A stretch of DNA of 64,000 nucleotides from JBDREC01 sp043820105 [NCBI: Pseudomonadota bacterium] (GCA_043820105.1 JBDREC010000004.1:1-64000), one strand, 5' to 3'. Counted from the stretch's first letter, positions 24,844 to 34,503 are shown. Numbers and translations: made by a program. Notes: generated by a model not told the origin, from the sequence alone.

Positions 24844-27537
24844 ATGCGTAAATGGCTATTTACTAAAGTTTCCTATTGGGCAACCGATCATCCAAAGAAA
24901 ACAATTTTATTCTTTTCTTTATTAACCGTAGTTGCCTTTTATTTTACTTCACTATTGGAAATTAAAATTTATTGGGCAGATGTTTTGCCAGAAAATGATG
25001 CAGCTAGTGCTGAGTTTACTAGAATAATTGAAGAATACGATGCTGCTTCTCAAATCATTTTAGTTGTTAAGGGTGATAATCTTAAAGAAATGAAAGCTTA
25101 CGCAAATGATATTGAAAAGCCTTTGAAAAATGTTAATGGAGTTAAATCTGTACTTGTAAAAATAGAAGAGGACTTTATTGATAATCACGCTTTAATGCTT
25201 GCAAAAACAAAAGACCTTGAAAATTCAAAAGAAATGTTTTCCAATTTATCACTAATCCCCTTGCTGGCTAATATTAATGATAATCTAGAAAAGACCTATG
25301 TTTATAGTGATGATGAGGATGTTTTATCTAATAAAGAAAAAATAGATGGTGCAATTAATTCATTAGATGGGATTAAAAAGTTTCTATTAACAATGAAAGA
25401 ATATGGAGAAGGCAAGTATTCTGATAATACTATGGCTATTGAAGCCGCTGATAAATTCATTGGTGGTGAAAAATATTTACTGTCTTATTCTCAAAAACAT
25501 CTTTTAATTATGATTCAGCCAAGTTTTTCAATGGCAGATCAAGAGCAAAGTATTCTTACAGTTAATGAAATTCGCAAAGTTTTTGCTTCTATGAAATCAA
25601 AATATCCAAATATTAAAGCAGGGCTTGCAGGGTCTATTCCAATGGGTGTTGAAGAATTTGAAGCCATAATGGGTGGTTTTTGGTGGACGATATTTTTAGC
25701 TTTTGCTCTTATTATAGGGTTGTTTGTATTTGTTTTCAGAATGTGGATCGCTCCTGTGTTTGCAGGCATTACCTTAATTGTTGGTTTGGTATGGGCAGGA
25801 GCCCTAGCGAGAATTTTTGTTGGTTATCTTGATATGATGACTTATATGTTCGCTATAATTCTAATGGGACTTGGAATTGATTACTTTATTCATTTTATTT
25901 CCAACTATACTGAAAACAGAAAAGCAGGTTTAAATACCAAAGCTGCCATTGAAATGACCTTCCAAAAAGTTGCTAATGGTATAGCAACTGGAGCCCTCAC
26001 TACATCAGTAGCATTTTTTACCTTAATGGTTGCAGCAACAAAGGGGATGAAGCACTTTGGTTTAATATGCGGTTTTGGTGTTATTTGTTGTATGCTGGCG
26101 TCCTTTACAATATTACCATCTTTAATTGTCTTAAGGGATAAAAGAAGAGAACGCTTGGGTTTAAAAGATAAATATTTAAAAGCTTCAAGCTTTTCCTTTC
26201 TGGGAAGTTTATCATATTACTATGGCAAACTAAGATGGATTGCTTTATCCATCTGCTTGCTTGTTACGGGTTTCTTTTTTTATAGAACATTGAATATCGG
26301 TTTTGATTTTAATATGCTCAACCTTGAGCCAAAGGGTATGCCTTCAGTTGTCTTACACGATGAAATGATCGAAGAATTTGATATGAGCCCTGATTATGCG
26401 CTTGTTACGGCAAGCTCTATTGAAGAATCAAGGCGCCTTGCTAACAGAGCAAAAGAATTTCCAGGTATTTCAGATGTGGATAGTATTAGCAATTTTGTGC
26501 CTAATCCAAGCGAACAGGAAAATAGATCAAAAATTGTGAGAGATATACGCAGTGCTATTTTAACAAATAAAAAAGCTATAGAAATAGAAAAGTCTGATGC
26601 AAATATAATTATTTCTGAGCTTGATAGGCTTTGGATGAATATAACAGAAATGTCTTCATTGGCGTTTCAGTCAGGTCAAGAGCGCTTAGAGGAAAAATGC
26701 TATCAGATGGTAGCTAACCCAGAAAAGGGCGGATTTGATTTTATTAAAGATTTTCTATCTGCTTTTAAAGAAAACGAAGATAAGTATTTGGCAGGATTCT
26801 CTGACTTTCAAAATGGGTACTTTAGCTTTTTATATGAAAAGATGTTAAAAATGGCCAACCCAGCAACCATAAGTTTAGAAGATCTCCCTGCTTCAATTAA
26901 ATCAAGGTATGTTAGCAAAAAAGGTGATAAGTTTTTGGTTAGTATTTATCCCAAAAATACGGTCTGGTCTATTGATCAGTTAAAATCATTTAATGAACAA
27001 TTAATTGCCATAAGCCCAAGGGCAACAGGCACTCCACCAATGTTTTTAAGATTAATTGATCTTGTTAAAGTTGATGGGAGGAACGCCTGCCTGCTTGCAT
27101 TGATTGTTGTGTTTATATTGCTGGTGATAGATTTTAGGTCGGCTTTTAAGCCACTTCTTGCTATGATTCCGTTGTTTGCAGGAGCTCTTTGGATGACTGG
27201 TATTTCTGAAATGGCAGGCATGATGTTAAATGTTGTAAATGTTATGGCCTTGCCATTGATTATTGGTATTGGGATCGATGATGGGGTTCATTTAGTTCAT
27301 CGTTATAATATTGAAGGACCTGACAATAAAATCATATTTTCAAGCACAGGCAAGGCAATTTTACTGACCTCTTTAACTACCATGATTGGCTTTGGTTCAA
27401 TAATTATCACTCCGCATCGTGGCATGGCTAGTATGGGTATTATCCTTGTTATTGGGGTTGGAGCATGTTTTCTTACTTCAGTTTTAATTCTTGCTCCTAT
27501 ATTTGGTATTTTAAAAAAATATTCTAACAAAGGATAA
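24844..27537 (+). CDS. RND superfamily (MMPL/HpnN-like) export permease
   Basis: The protein of about 897 residues has the twofold RND layout: one span near the N-terminus, a periplasmic domain, five or six spans around residues 285-430 (GFWWTIFLAFALIIG, GLGIDYFIHFISNY), then a second copy with a span near 460, a periplasmic domain and five spans at the C-terminus (VIDFRSAFKPLLAMIP, LIIGIGIDDGVHLVH). The two G-I-G/D-D/F motifs hold the proton-relay acidic residues. It resembles the MMPL/hopanoid-transporter branch, which moves lipids. I chose the ATG at 24844 because GGAG lies seven bases upstream; an ATG at 24832 is also in frame. It follows LolA-like and beta-barrel genes. Confidence 0.87.
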   Translation: MRKWLFTKVSYWATDHPKKTILFFSLLTVVAFYFTSLLEIKIYWADVLPENDAASAEFTRIIEEYDAASQIILVVKGDNLKEMKAYANDIEKPLKNVNGVKSVLVKIEEDFIDNHALMLAKTKDLENSKEMFSNLSLIPLLANINDNLEKTYVYSDDEDVLSNKEKIDGAINSLDGIKKFLLTMKEYGEGKYSDNTMAIEAADKFIGGEKYLLSYSQKHLLIMIQPSFSMADQEQSILTVNEIRKVFASMKSKYPNIKAGLAGSIPMGVEEFEAIMGGFWWTIFLAFALIIGLFVFVFRMWIAPVFAGITLIVGLVWAGALARIFVGYLDMMTYMFAIILMGLGIDYFIHFISNYTENRKAGLNTKAAIEMTFQKVANGIATGALTTSVAFFTLMVAATKGMKHFGLICGFGVICCMLASFTILPSLIVLRDKRRERLGLKDKYLKASSFSFLGSLSYYYGKLRWIALSICLLVTGFFFYRTLNIGFDFNMLNLEPKGMPSVVLHDEMIEEFDMSPDYALVTASSIEESRRLANRAKEFPGISDVDSISNFVPNPSEQENRSKIVRDIRSAILTNKKAIEIEKSDANIIISELDRLWMNITEMSSLAFQSGQERLEEKCYQMVANPEKGGFDFIKDFLSAFKENEDKYLAGFSDFQNGYFSFLYEKMLKMANPATISLEDLPASIKSRYVSKKGDKFLVSIYPKNTVWSIDQLKSFNEQLIAISPRATGTPPMFLRLIDLVKVDGRNACLLALIVVFILLVIDFRSAFKPLLAMIPLFAGALWMTGISEMAGMMLNVVNVMALPLIIGIGIDDGVHLVHRYNIEGPDNKIIFSSTGKAILLTSLTTMIGFGSIIITPHRGMASMGIILVIGVGACFLTSVLILAPIFGILKKYSNKG

Positions 27538-27540
27538 TTA

Positions 27541-28401
27541 ATGCTTAATGATTTTCTTGAGCTATTGAAGGTTCTTGCAACCTTATCGTCTCTTCAGTTG
27601 TTGGTGCTATTATTGCCATTTGTTTTGTTTATAATTTTAATTCGCTTTTTAAAAATTGCGTTTGAAATTGTTTTTCCAAAGGTTTTTGGTCAAAGGCTGT
27701 ATCTTTTATTTGCTTCAATTGGTACACCCATTCATGAATTAAGTCATGTTATCATGTGCTTAATTTTTAGACATAAGGTTGTGAGGTTTTCCTTGTTCAA
27801 TCCTCGGCCAAATGGTACCTTAGGTTATGTTGATCATGACTGGAACAAAAAATCAATTTATCAAAACCTTGGTCTCGTTTTCATAGGTATGGCCCCAGCG
27901 ATTTTTGGTTCAATATTAATTTATATTTTAATTAGATTTTTATACCCAAGTTTTTTTATTTTAGAAAGACCCTACTTTACACTTAATGATTTAAAGCTTT
28001 TTCTTAATTATGAATATGTATTGAAATATTTCGGAATGATTTATGAGCTTTTTATTCTAAAACTGGAGTTTTTATTTTCTCTAGAAACTTATAAGAATTG
28101 GCAAATATATGCTTTAATATTTTTATTAATAGCAATTGGAAGTCATATCTCCCCAAGCAGGGCAGATTTTCAGGGATCATTAAAATCAAGTATTTTGATA
28201 ATTGTTTTTGCTTTTGTTTTTATAATAATAATTAATTTTTTAAGTTTTTTTGGAATAATAAATATTTTACCCTTGCTTAATAAAGCAGGTGCCATGACAA
28301 ATGTTTTGTTGCTTGCTTCTATTGTAAATGGATTTTTTTTGGGGTTTTTATTTTTATTATATTTGTTGAAAAGATTATTCATTCATTTTATGAAATGGTA
28401 G
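27541..28401 (+). CDS. Multi-spanning membrane protein with HELSH (HExxH) motif
   Basis: This 286-residue protein has about six hydrophobic segments. The notable feature is GTPIHELSHVIMC at residues 61-73, an HExxH motif inside a hydrophobic helix as in site-2-protease-like (M50) intramembrane metalloproteases. A second acidic partner motif such as N-x-x-P-x-x-x-x-D is not obvious, although NPRPNGTLGYVDHDW at about 88-102 is conserved-looking and polar. It begins three bases after the RND permease stop, so it is likely translated with the envelope-transport triad. It could be a membrane protease or a structural relative without activity. Confidence 0.6.
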   Translation: MLNDFLELLKVLATLSSLQLLVLLLPFVLFIILIRFLKIAFEIVFPKVFGQRLYLLFASIGTPIHELSHVIMCLIFRHKVVRFSLFNPRPNGTLGYVDHDWNKKSIYQNLGLVFIGMAPAIFGSILIYILIRFLYPSFFILERPYFTLNDLKLFLNYEYVLKYFGMIYELFILKLEFLFSLETYKNWQIYALIFLLIAIGSHISPSRADFQGSLKSSILIIVFAFVFIIIINFLSFFGIINILPLLNKAGAMTNVLLLASIVNGFFLGFLFLLYLLKRLFIHFMKW

Positions 28402-28436
28402 TGGCAAGCGCTTAAAGGCCTGCCACAATATTTTTA
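28401..28436 (+). terminator. Intrinsic terminator
   Basis: GTGGCA at 28401-28406 pairs with TGCCAC at 28421-28426, with an inner GC/GC pair, followed by AATATTTTT. It lies between two convergent genes and reads best for the rightward operon. Confidence 0.6.
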
Positions 28437-28440
28437 AATG

Positions 28441-30840
28441 CTAAATTTGGTCGATTGTTACAAGTCCTTCAAGATCATTTATCCAGCCACCATTTATACC
28501 CATTGTTATGTTGGCAACAGGTGTTTGATTTCCATTTTCTTGTAGGAAATATGCTAAAGTACCACCTGTGCTAATACTATTATCTTCGACATATCTTAAA
28601 AGTAATATAGGCGAGTTTTCAAGGTATGATACAACATTTGAGGTACTTCTTTTAAAAGTAATCATTCCATCATAATCGGTTTTTCCTAATCCAAGACTAT
28701 ACCAAGTTCCATTAAGATTAACCATTACTTGAATACTATGATTGGCTTCTATCTGTTCTCCTTGAGATGTTTGTAAATAAAAGCTTAAGTTCATTGAGTT
28801 GCTATTTTCAAACGCTTGAGCTATTGTTTTTCCTAAATTCAAGGAATCAATAATTCCGGTTTCAATACTGCTTATTAATGAAGCTTTTGGTATGCTTTGA
28901 GATAAATAAGTAAGAATAGTTCCTTCTGCATGGGTAGCTTTATCTTCAGTATGACGAATGGTTAAAATTTTATCAGCTGATATCATATCAATAAAATCGT
29001 TTCGATTGACGATGAAAGAAAAGCTTCCACTTACATCAACTGTTCCTGTATTATAATAAGAGTAATTTGATAGAAGTTCAAATTCTGTGTTTTCTGTGTG
29101 GAAATCTCCATAGGCATCAGTCATTGTAATATTCAAGGTGAATTCAGATGAAACAATATTAACAGCCTCAATAGTTGTTTCTAAGGAGAGGTCATTTATT
29201 GATCCAGCGTTAAGACCAGCAAGCAATACAGCTAAAGACATCGTTTGTCCATTTTGAGCAACTGGAATCATTTCCATAACTGTTTCATCAACATATGTAG
29301 TTGGCTGGTCAATGTATAGAGTTCTTAAATCATTGCCATTGTTTATTAAATTAACCAATTGGGTTCTTATTATTTCAAAGTAAATTTTACCATCAACATC
29401 AGTTGTTTCTGTTGCTAAAATACCCAGATCACCGACACCTGCTATTCTTACTCTCATGTTTGAGCCTTCTTCAATTGGATCGCCATTTTGATCACTTAAT
29501 GATAGGCTAATTGAAACATTTTCAGCAATTACAACACAATCATTATCATCATCGTCTATGTCTCCATCACAATCATTATCAACAAAATCATCACAAATTT
29601 CAGTTGCTCCAGGAAATATAAGTGCATCACTATCATTACAATCATCTGCTAGTAAAAAACCATCAAGATCATTGTCAACATCTCCGTTGTTGTTTCCGTC
29701 CAAATCATAAAAATATGAAAAAATATTATTGCTAGCCTGTGAAGCATCAGCTGCATATGCAAATGCTCTGTGTTCAATGATGGCATCATCAATGCCATCT
29801 GGAATTGTGATTGTTAGGTTAGTAAAAACATTGTCCCCTGTTTGAGTTGTAATGTCTTCATCTTCAACAATATAACTTCCCTGTTGATCATCTGTTAATA
29901 CATAAGTAATAACTTGAAAACTTACTTCACTAATGTCTTTAATATTATCAGTAATGAGGCTTGAAATCAGATTAAAACTAGCTGTTACAACTTTGCCTTC
30001 TTCTGTAACTTGACTGTTTTGAAAAGCTATTGTGTGATCATCAATTGTTACATCTAATTCTGTATAAATTAATTCTGTTTGATAGGTATAATCATTTTCG
30101 GCCTCAATTTTTATTACTGTTTCTCCATTTGTGACTATTACGGTATGTGCATATGTGGAGGCTCCTTCCACAAGTTCGAAATCATATTGTAAATCTGAGC
30201 TTGATTCTTCTCCTGTTGCTATACCATCAACATAATATATTAATGTTGAATTCCAATCATTTGATGGGAATATTATAGCTTCACCATCTTCCCAGATGTA
30301 GGCAGAAAAGGATTGTAAATTATTGTCATTAGCTGAATATGAGTATGCTGTTGTAAAATTACTAGGATCATTTGTGCCTTCAATACCTTTATAAAAAACA
30401 AACTCAGGCCCTTGAGCTGGTGAGGTTTCTGGTACTGTAAACGCTTGGCTGATTTCAAATGATTCGCCATCTAGTTCAACAGTAGCAATAATGTTTACTT
30501 CTGCCAAGGGTTCAAGTTCAAAATTTGCACTACCAATAAACTCTTCACCCACTAGCGAAAGGTCAAAAGATGTTTGCTCTACGAGGATATTGCTTTCTAA
30601 ATCTTCAACATGAATAAGCAGATCACCGATGTCTTGAGCATCATCAATATTTAAGATTTTTACAATAGAATTAACTTCTGTTAAGGTTTGAACAGCAAGA
30701 CTTGATTCGTTAGTTTTTTCTGATAAAAAACTATCACCCTTATTTGAACTTGTACATCCAACGAGTCCTATTATAAGGATAATAAAAAATAGACTTGAAA
30801 TGAAATTCAAAAGTGTCCTGTACGTCTTTTCTTTTCTCAT
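28441..30840 (-). CDS. Large lipoprotein with MopE-type metal-binding motif
   Basis: This 799-residue protein starts with a signal peptide ending at a lipobox (GLVGCTS, Cys29). Residues about 30-370 look like beta-sandwich repeats. Residues about 383-437 contain LDGNNNGDVDNDLDGF, DDCNDSDALIFPGATEICD and FVDNDCDGDIDDDDND, the Asp/Cys-rich pattern of the MopE putative metal-binding motif found in bacterial surface proteins. The C-terminal half has three related segments (LSLSDQNGDPIEEGSNMRVRI, LNITMTDAYGDFHTENTEFEL, LSFYLQTSQGEQIEANHSIQV), each about 120 residues and ending with a G-x-I-x-D-L pattern, which look like tandem carboxypeptidase-regulatory-type domains. A sigma-54-like promoter lies 135 bases upstream. 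The exact role is unknown; surface adhesion or metal binding is plausible. Confidence 0.75.
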   Translation of the reverse strand: MRKEKTYRTLLNFISSLFFIILIIGLVGCTSSNKGDSFLSEKTNESSLAVQTLTEVNSIVKILNIDDAQDIGDLLIHVEDLESNILVEQTSFDLSLVGEEFIGSANFELEPLAEVNIIATVELDGESFEISQAFTVPETSPAQGPEFVFYKGIEGTNDPSNFTTAYSYSANDNNLQSFSAYIWEDGEAIIFPSNDWNSTLIYYVDGIATGEESSSDLQYDFELVEGASTYAHTVIVTNGETVIKIEAENDYTYQTELIYTELDVTIDDHTIAFQNSQVTEEGKVVTASFNLISSLITDNIKDISEVSFQVITYVLTDDQQGSYIVEDEDITTQTGDNVFTNLTITIPDGIDDAIIEHRAFAYAADASQASNNIFSYFYDLDGNNNGDVDNDLDGFLLADDCNDSDALIFPGATEICDDFVDNDCDGDIDDDDNDCVVIAENVSISLSLSDQNGDPIEEGSNMRVRIAGVGDLGILATETTDVDGKIYFEIIRTQLVNLINNGNDLRTLYIDQPTTYVDETVMEMIPVAQNGQTMSLAVLLAGLNAGSINDLSLETTIEAVNIVSSEFTLNITMTDAYGDFHTENTEFELLSNYSYYNTGTVDVSGSFSFIVNRNDFIDMISADKILTIRHTEDKATHAEGTILTYLSQSIPKASLISSIETGIIDSLNLGKTIAQAFENSNSMNLSFYLQTSQGEQIEANHSIQVMVNLNGTWYSLGLGKTDYDGMITFKRSTSNVVSYLENSPILLLRYVEDNSISTGGTLAYFLQENGNQTPVANITMGINGGWINDLEGLVTIDQI

Positions 30841-30877
30841 AAATTCCCCCTGAAAAAATAATTGATTAATTAATACA

Positions 30878-30928
30878 CTATGTTCTTTTAATGATCACTG
30901 TCTCCCTTTTAATACTTAATAAATTCAT
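30878..30928 (-). other. Possible 16-codon upstream ORF in the lipoprotein leader
   Basis: An ATG at 30928 stands six bases after a GGGGGG ribosome-binding site and opens a 16-codon frame (MNLLSIKRETVIIKRT) ending at 30878, inside the leader between the sigma-54-like promoter and the lipoprotein start. It could be a leader peptide or chance. Confidence 0.25.
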
Positions 30929-30973
30929 AATATGCCCCCCAGAATTATCCTTTGATTTTTCTGCTAAGAATTA

Positions 30974-30991
30974 GTGCTATTTTTGTGCCAA
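30974..30991 (-). promoter_or_regulatory. Sigma-54 (-24/-12) promoter candidate
   Basis: On the minus strand TTGGCACAAAAATAGCAC has GG-N10-GC (GG at 30989-30988, GC at 30977-30976). The -24 element is a full TGGCAC match. It reads toward the MopE-motif lipoprotein gene. Confidence 0.6.
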
Positions 30992-31116
30992 TTCTTTATG
31001 GTTTCTAAAATACAAATAATATTAAGGTGTTGGTTCGCTGTTTGGGCTTATTATTTTGTTAAAAAAGAAGGTAAAAATTCCCTTATGTAAAATTCACCTT
31101 ATGTCATTCAGTCAAA

Positions 31117-31857
31117 TTAAAATAGTGATAGGCATAAAACGGGTATAGTTTTCTCAAATGTAATATTTCCTTGATAATGGCTTAAAATAGCTTCAACTTC
31201 AGGATGTTCTTTATTCCCTTTTTGAGACAATGAATCAATTATTGCCTCTCTAAGCTCATTGTTATCTTTTTCATAATCTAGATCACCTAACAAACTAATA
31301 AGAGCCTGACTTGCCTTGTCCCCGGAATTAAGCTCACTACCTAAGCTCATGGCAGAACTTATTCTGACAATTGGATCATCATGTTTTAAACCTATATTAA
31401 TCAAAGTGCTTTGAGCCTTTTCACCTTGATTATTAAACTTGCCCAGTGCAAAGGCACACTTGGCCTTAATGTATTGTGATATATTTGATTGCATAGCTAA
31501 TATTAGCCAAGCTTGTGTTTTTTCTGAGGCTAGAAATTTTTCACCAAGTAGTATTGGAACTAAAAATACGAACGAGGGATCTCTGTATATTAGTGCCCCA
31601 CCAAGTCTATCAATTATTACTTCCTTTTGTTGATTGCTAATAATATTATCTATATTTTCACAAGCAGCTATGGTCTGTAAAGATGCAACAGCAGCTCTAA
31701 AAACAGCATCATCACTTGTCCCCTTTAAATCTTCAATTAAATTGTCTACATCTGGAAAGATATATGCATCGCTTTTTTGATTTACATGGTTAGGGTATAA
31801 TAATGAGTTTGTTAATAGAAGAAATAAGATAAGAGTAAGCAAGTTCGAAAGTTTCAT
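31117..31857 (-). CDS. Secreted HEAT-repeat protein
   Basis: The 246-residue protein has a signal peptide (MKLSNLLTLILFLLLTNS...) and then alpha-helical HEAT-like repeats: AFRAAVASLQ, YIKAKCAFALGKF, PIVRISSAMSLGSEL and ELREAIIDSLSQKGNKEHPE, each a helix pair of about 35 residues. HEAT repeats bind proteins and act as scaffolds. I chose the ATG at 31857, which has GGGG ten bases upstream; a frame extension to 31905 would overlap a likely promoter (TTGACA and TATGCG on the minus strand, ending near 31886). No enzymatic domain is seen. It is monocistronic. Confidence 0.72.
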   Translation of the reverse strand: MKLSNLLTLILFLLLTNSLLYPNHVNQKSDAYIFPDVDNLIEDLKGTSDDAVFRAAVASLQTIAACENIDNIISNQQKEVIIDRLGGALIYRDPSFVFLVPILLGEKFLASEKTQAWLILAMQSNISQYIKAKCAFALGKFNNQGEKAQSTLINIGLKHDDPIVRISSAMSLGSELNSGDKASQALISLLGDLDYEKDNNELREAIIDSLSQKGNKEHPEVEAILSHYQGNITFEKTIPVLCLSLF

Positions 31858-31971
31858 ATAAATGCCCCGCAGCTTTGATATATAACGCATAGCACAAGAG
31901 AGCATTTTTTGTCAAGAAAAAGAGTTTATTCTTTTATGGAAAGTTGATTAATATAGATTATTTATTATCCT

Positions 31972-32011
31972 AAATTTTGAATTTTGAATTTTGAATCTTG
32001 AATTTTGAATC
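31972..32011. repeat. Tandem AATTTTGAATTTTGAAT repeat
   Basis: Four to five units of GAATTTT or GAATCTT lie directly downstream of the transketolase stop. The same unit occurs at 36606 (opposite orientation) and 36796. Confidence 0.75.
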
Positions 32012-32012
32012 A

Positions 32013-34352
32013 TTATTCTGGGATATTTTCTCTGATGGTATTTAATCTCTGATCTCTTTCATTAACGAATTTTTCGATTCCTTTGAGGATCCATTCTGCT
32101 GAGATGTGTGCTTCTTCGCAAACTTCTTCAATTGAACCGCCTGATCTCCATTTATTATCCCAGTCTGAAGAAACAGTATAAGCTTCAGAGATTTTATTTG
32201 AAGTCCAGTCAGTTACTATTTCACGAGATCCGTTTGTAACTACCATTGAATCTAGCCATTCTTTATTAGATACGATTTTTTCCTGGTAGTCTTTGTCTTG
32301 CATTTTGAATAGCTCGTGACTGATTGCTGCAACTATCTTAACATTTATACCTTTAGCATCAAGCTCAGGTAAAATCTTTAAAATATTAGCAGTAGTGCTT
32401 GTTCCTTGAACAAATACAACACCATGTTTTTTGCCTTCTTTATAATCTCTAATTAAATATGCACCTTTAGCTGCTTCAAAGTGGCTTGCCATTCCAAGCT
32501 TTTCTCTGTCTGGAATTTCAATTGGAGGTCTGGTTAGGTGAAGAGCAATAATTGGAACATCAGTTTTCATGGCTTCAGCTAGAACTACTGGAACTTCATT
32601 ATGTTCCCATGGGAATAGATTTAAAACATGTCCCTTTGGAAATAGCTTTGAAACTGCTGGAGAGAAAACACCAAAATGTGTTCTTGAATCTTCAGCTGTT
32701 TCTGGGCCTGAATGACCTGAGATCCAAATAGTTTTTCCAACTTTAAAATCACAGTCTTGAGCAAGTTGAGAATAAAGTCTCATCATACCATATTTTAAAT
32801 AAGAAAATGATCCATAAGTTGATGTGGCTGTATAAAATCCACTAAAATCTTTATAAGGATCTAAGGCAAAGTTAACTGAACTCATTCCAACTGCAATTCC
32901 CGCATTTGCAAATTCAGTGATTTCTTGTGGAAGTAGTGCGCCTAAGTGATTGTCATCTCTATGGTACCAACCGCAGCCTTTTTTATCTTTGAAATCTTTT
33001 GCAAATCCAGAAATGTTAGTTGAATCTGATAAATCAGCAGATGAAACAACAAATAATGGTCTTCCATAATTTTCTTTGCAGTATGTGTTTACATAAGCAC
33101 CAAAATTAGCAAGTCCTGCTCTGTTTGGTGATTGTGAGCCTGGTTTTGCCCATACTTCTTCAGGATAATTTTTATAATCCCAAATATTTTCATCATTTAA
33201 TGGGTTTTTATCATCTTTAACTGCCACTGTGTCAATGCATTCAGGCACTGAATCACCAATTGCAACTAGAGTATCACAAACATAATCAAGTGCTTCTTGA
33301 TTGTTTCTTAAAACATCTAGTGCTTTGTTAAGATTGTTCCATGTTTGTTCTTTTAAAGCTTCTTTTGATTCAGGGGCGCCTTGGCCAAAGCCATCAAAAC
33401 TTACTTCATATTTGTCAGCAAAGTCTTTTTTTGTTTGCCAGTAAAGGTCTGAGTTTGTGGCATGAGGAGCTCCATGGGAAGCATTGTCATACTTATAATA
33501 GCCTCTTCCTTTTTGTGTTTTCATCCAACCAATATTTGGAACCTTATCATGGTTTTCACCCCAATAAAGTTCGACCATCATTTTTGTTAATGGTGCCCAA
33601 TCAGAACCATTATCTGATTGTGTAACTCTCCATCCGTGTGATCCAAACCAATCTGTTGGTGTTCCATAAACAACATCGCTTGTTCTGTGACCATCAATTC
33701 CATAATCATTCCAGTCAATAACAAAATAAAGATTGTCAAGGCCAAGTCCCCATGCTGAGTTCATTGTTTCATGAACGCAACCTGGAGTTAAGCCGCCTTC
33801 CCCTTCAAAAGAAATAACCTTAACACCTTTGGCTCCTGACATTTTTAAAGCTAATGCAGCTCCAGCTGAGCCGGGTGCTCCGTGGCCTGATGGACCTGTA
33901 TTAAATTTTAAGAACAAGGTTTTTCCTGCCATTTCAGCGTGACCAGGTAAGCCGCCGTGATTTCTAAATTCTAAAATATCTTCAGGTAAAACAACCTTAT
34001 TATCTGGAACAAAGTATTTTTTGTCCCCAGTTTGTTTATATTTTGTTCTCATTGCATCAGATAGCACTGACATAACAGCATATATCATTGGAACTGTATG
34101 ACCGCCTGATAAAATAAATCTATCAGCAAATGTTTTGTCAGGTTTTCTTATATCCCACTTCATTGCACCACTTAATAGGGTTGCAACAAGTGCATGTACT
34201 TTTGATCTTGAGCCACCTGGGTGACCACTTTGTCTTAAGTTTAATGCCATATCAATGACCTGATCAGTACAGTCTTTGACAATTTCCCATTTGTCGAAAT
34301 GCTTTGCGCATTCTTCATATTTTTGATTAATAAAATCACTATTGCATGTCAT
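32013..34352 (-). CDS. Transketolase-family enzyme (long form)
   Basis: The 779-residue protein is a thiamine-diphosphate enzyme of the transketolase type, moving two-carbon units between sugar phosphates. Seen motifs: NLRQSGHPGGSRSKVHAL (substrate His), GPSGHGAPGSAGAALALKM, the ThDP-binding segment FEGEGGLTPGCVHE...DWNDYGIDGH where the usual GDG is GEG, HGAPHATNSD, and in the Pyr domain RTHFGVFSPAVSKLFPKG. It is about 110 residues longer than classical transketolase, the extra mainly in the middle and at the C-terminus. GGAG precedes the ATG. It is a single gene flanked on both sides by short repeat arrays. A specialised sugar substrate is possible but cannot be assigned. Confidence 0.82.
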   Translation of the reverse strand: MTCNSDFINQKYEECAKHFDKWEIVKDCTDQVIDMALNLRQSGHPGGSRSKVHALVATLLSGAMKWDIRKPDKTFADRFILSGGHTVPMIYAVMSVLSDAMRTKYKQTGDKKYFVPDNKVVLPEDILEFRNHGGLPGHAEMAGKTLFLKFNTGPSGHGAPGSAGAALALKMSGAKGVKVISFEGEGGLTPGCVHETMNSAWGLGLDNLYFVIDWNDYGIDGHRTSDVVYGTPTDWFGSHGWRVTQSDNGSDWAPLTKMMVELYWGENHDKVPNIGWMKTQKGRGYYKYDNASHGAPHATNSDLYWQTKKDFADKYEVSFDGFGQGAPESKEALKEQTWNNLNKALDVLRNNQEALDYVCDTLVAIGDSVPECIDTVAVKDDKNPLNDENIWDYKNYPEEVWAKPGSQSPNRAGLANFGAYVNTYCKENYGRPLFVVSSADLSDSTNISGFAKDFKDKKGCGWYHRDDNHLGALLPQEITEFANAGIAVGMSSVNFALDPYKDFSGFYTATSTYGSFSYLKYGMMRLYSQLAQDCDFKVGKTIWISGHSGPETAEDSRTHFGVFSPAVSKLFPKGHVLNLFPWEHNEVPVVLAEAMKTDVPIIALHLTRPPIEIPDREKLGMASHFEAAKGAYLIRDYKEGKKHGVVFVQGTSTTANILKILPELDAKGINVKIVAAISHELFKMQDKDYQEKIVSNKEWLDSMVVTNGSREIVTDWTSNKISEAYTVSSDWDNKWRSGGSIEEVCEEAHISAEWILKGIEKFVNERDQRLNTIRENIPE

Positions 34353-34369
34353 GTAAATACTCCGTATTT

Positions 34370-34435
34370 AAGTGGTAAGTGGTAAGTGGTAAGTGGTAAG
34401 TGACAAAGCTTACAGCTTACAGCCTACAGCTTACG
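34370..34435. repeat. Heptamer array with complementary arms (GTAAGTG / CTTACAG)
   Basis: Six units of GTAAGTG are followed by three units of CTTACAG or CCTACAG upstream of the transketolase gene. It belongs to the same family as the arrays at 16855 and 18959. Confidence 0.73.
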
Positions 34436-34503
34436 ATTATATATTAAATAGTGAATGGCATATAGTAGAAAAATAAATAGATTGCAAACTAAAAAAGCTT
34501 TGT

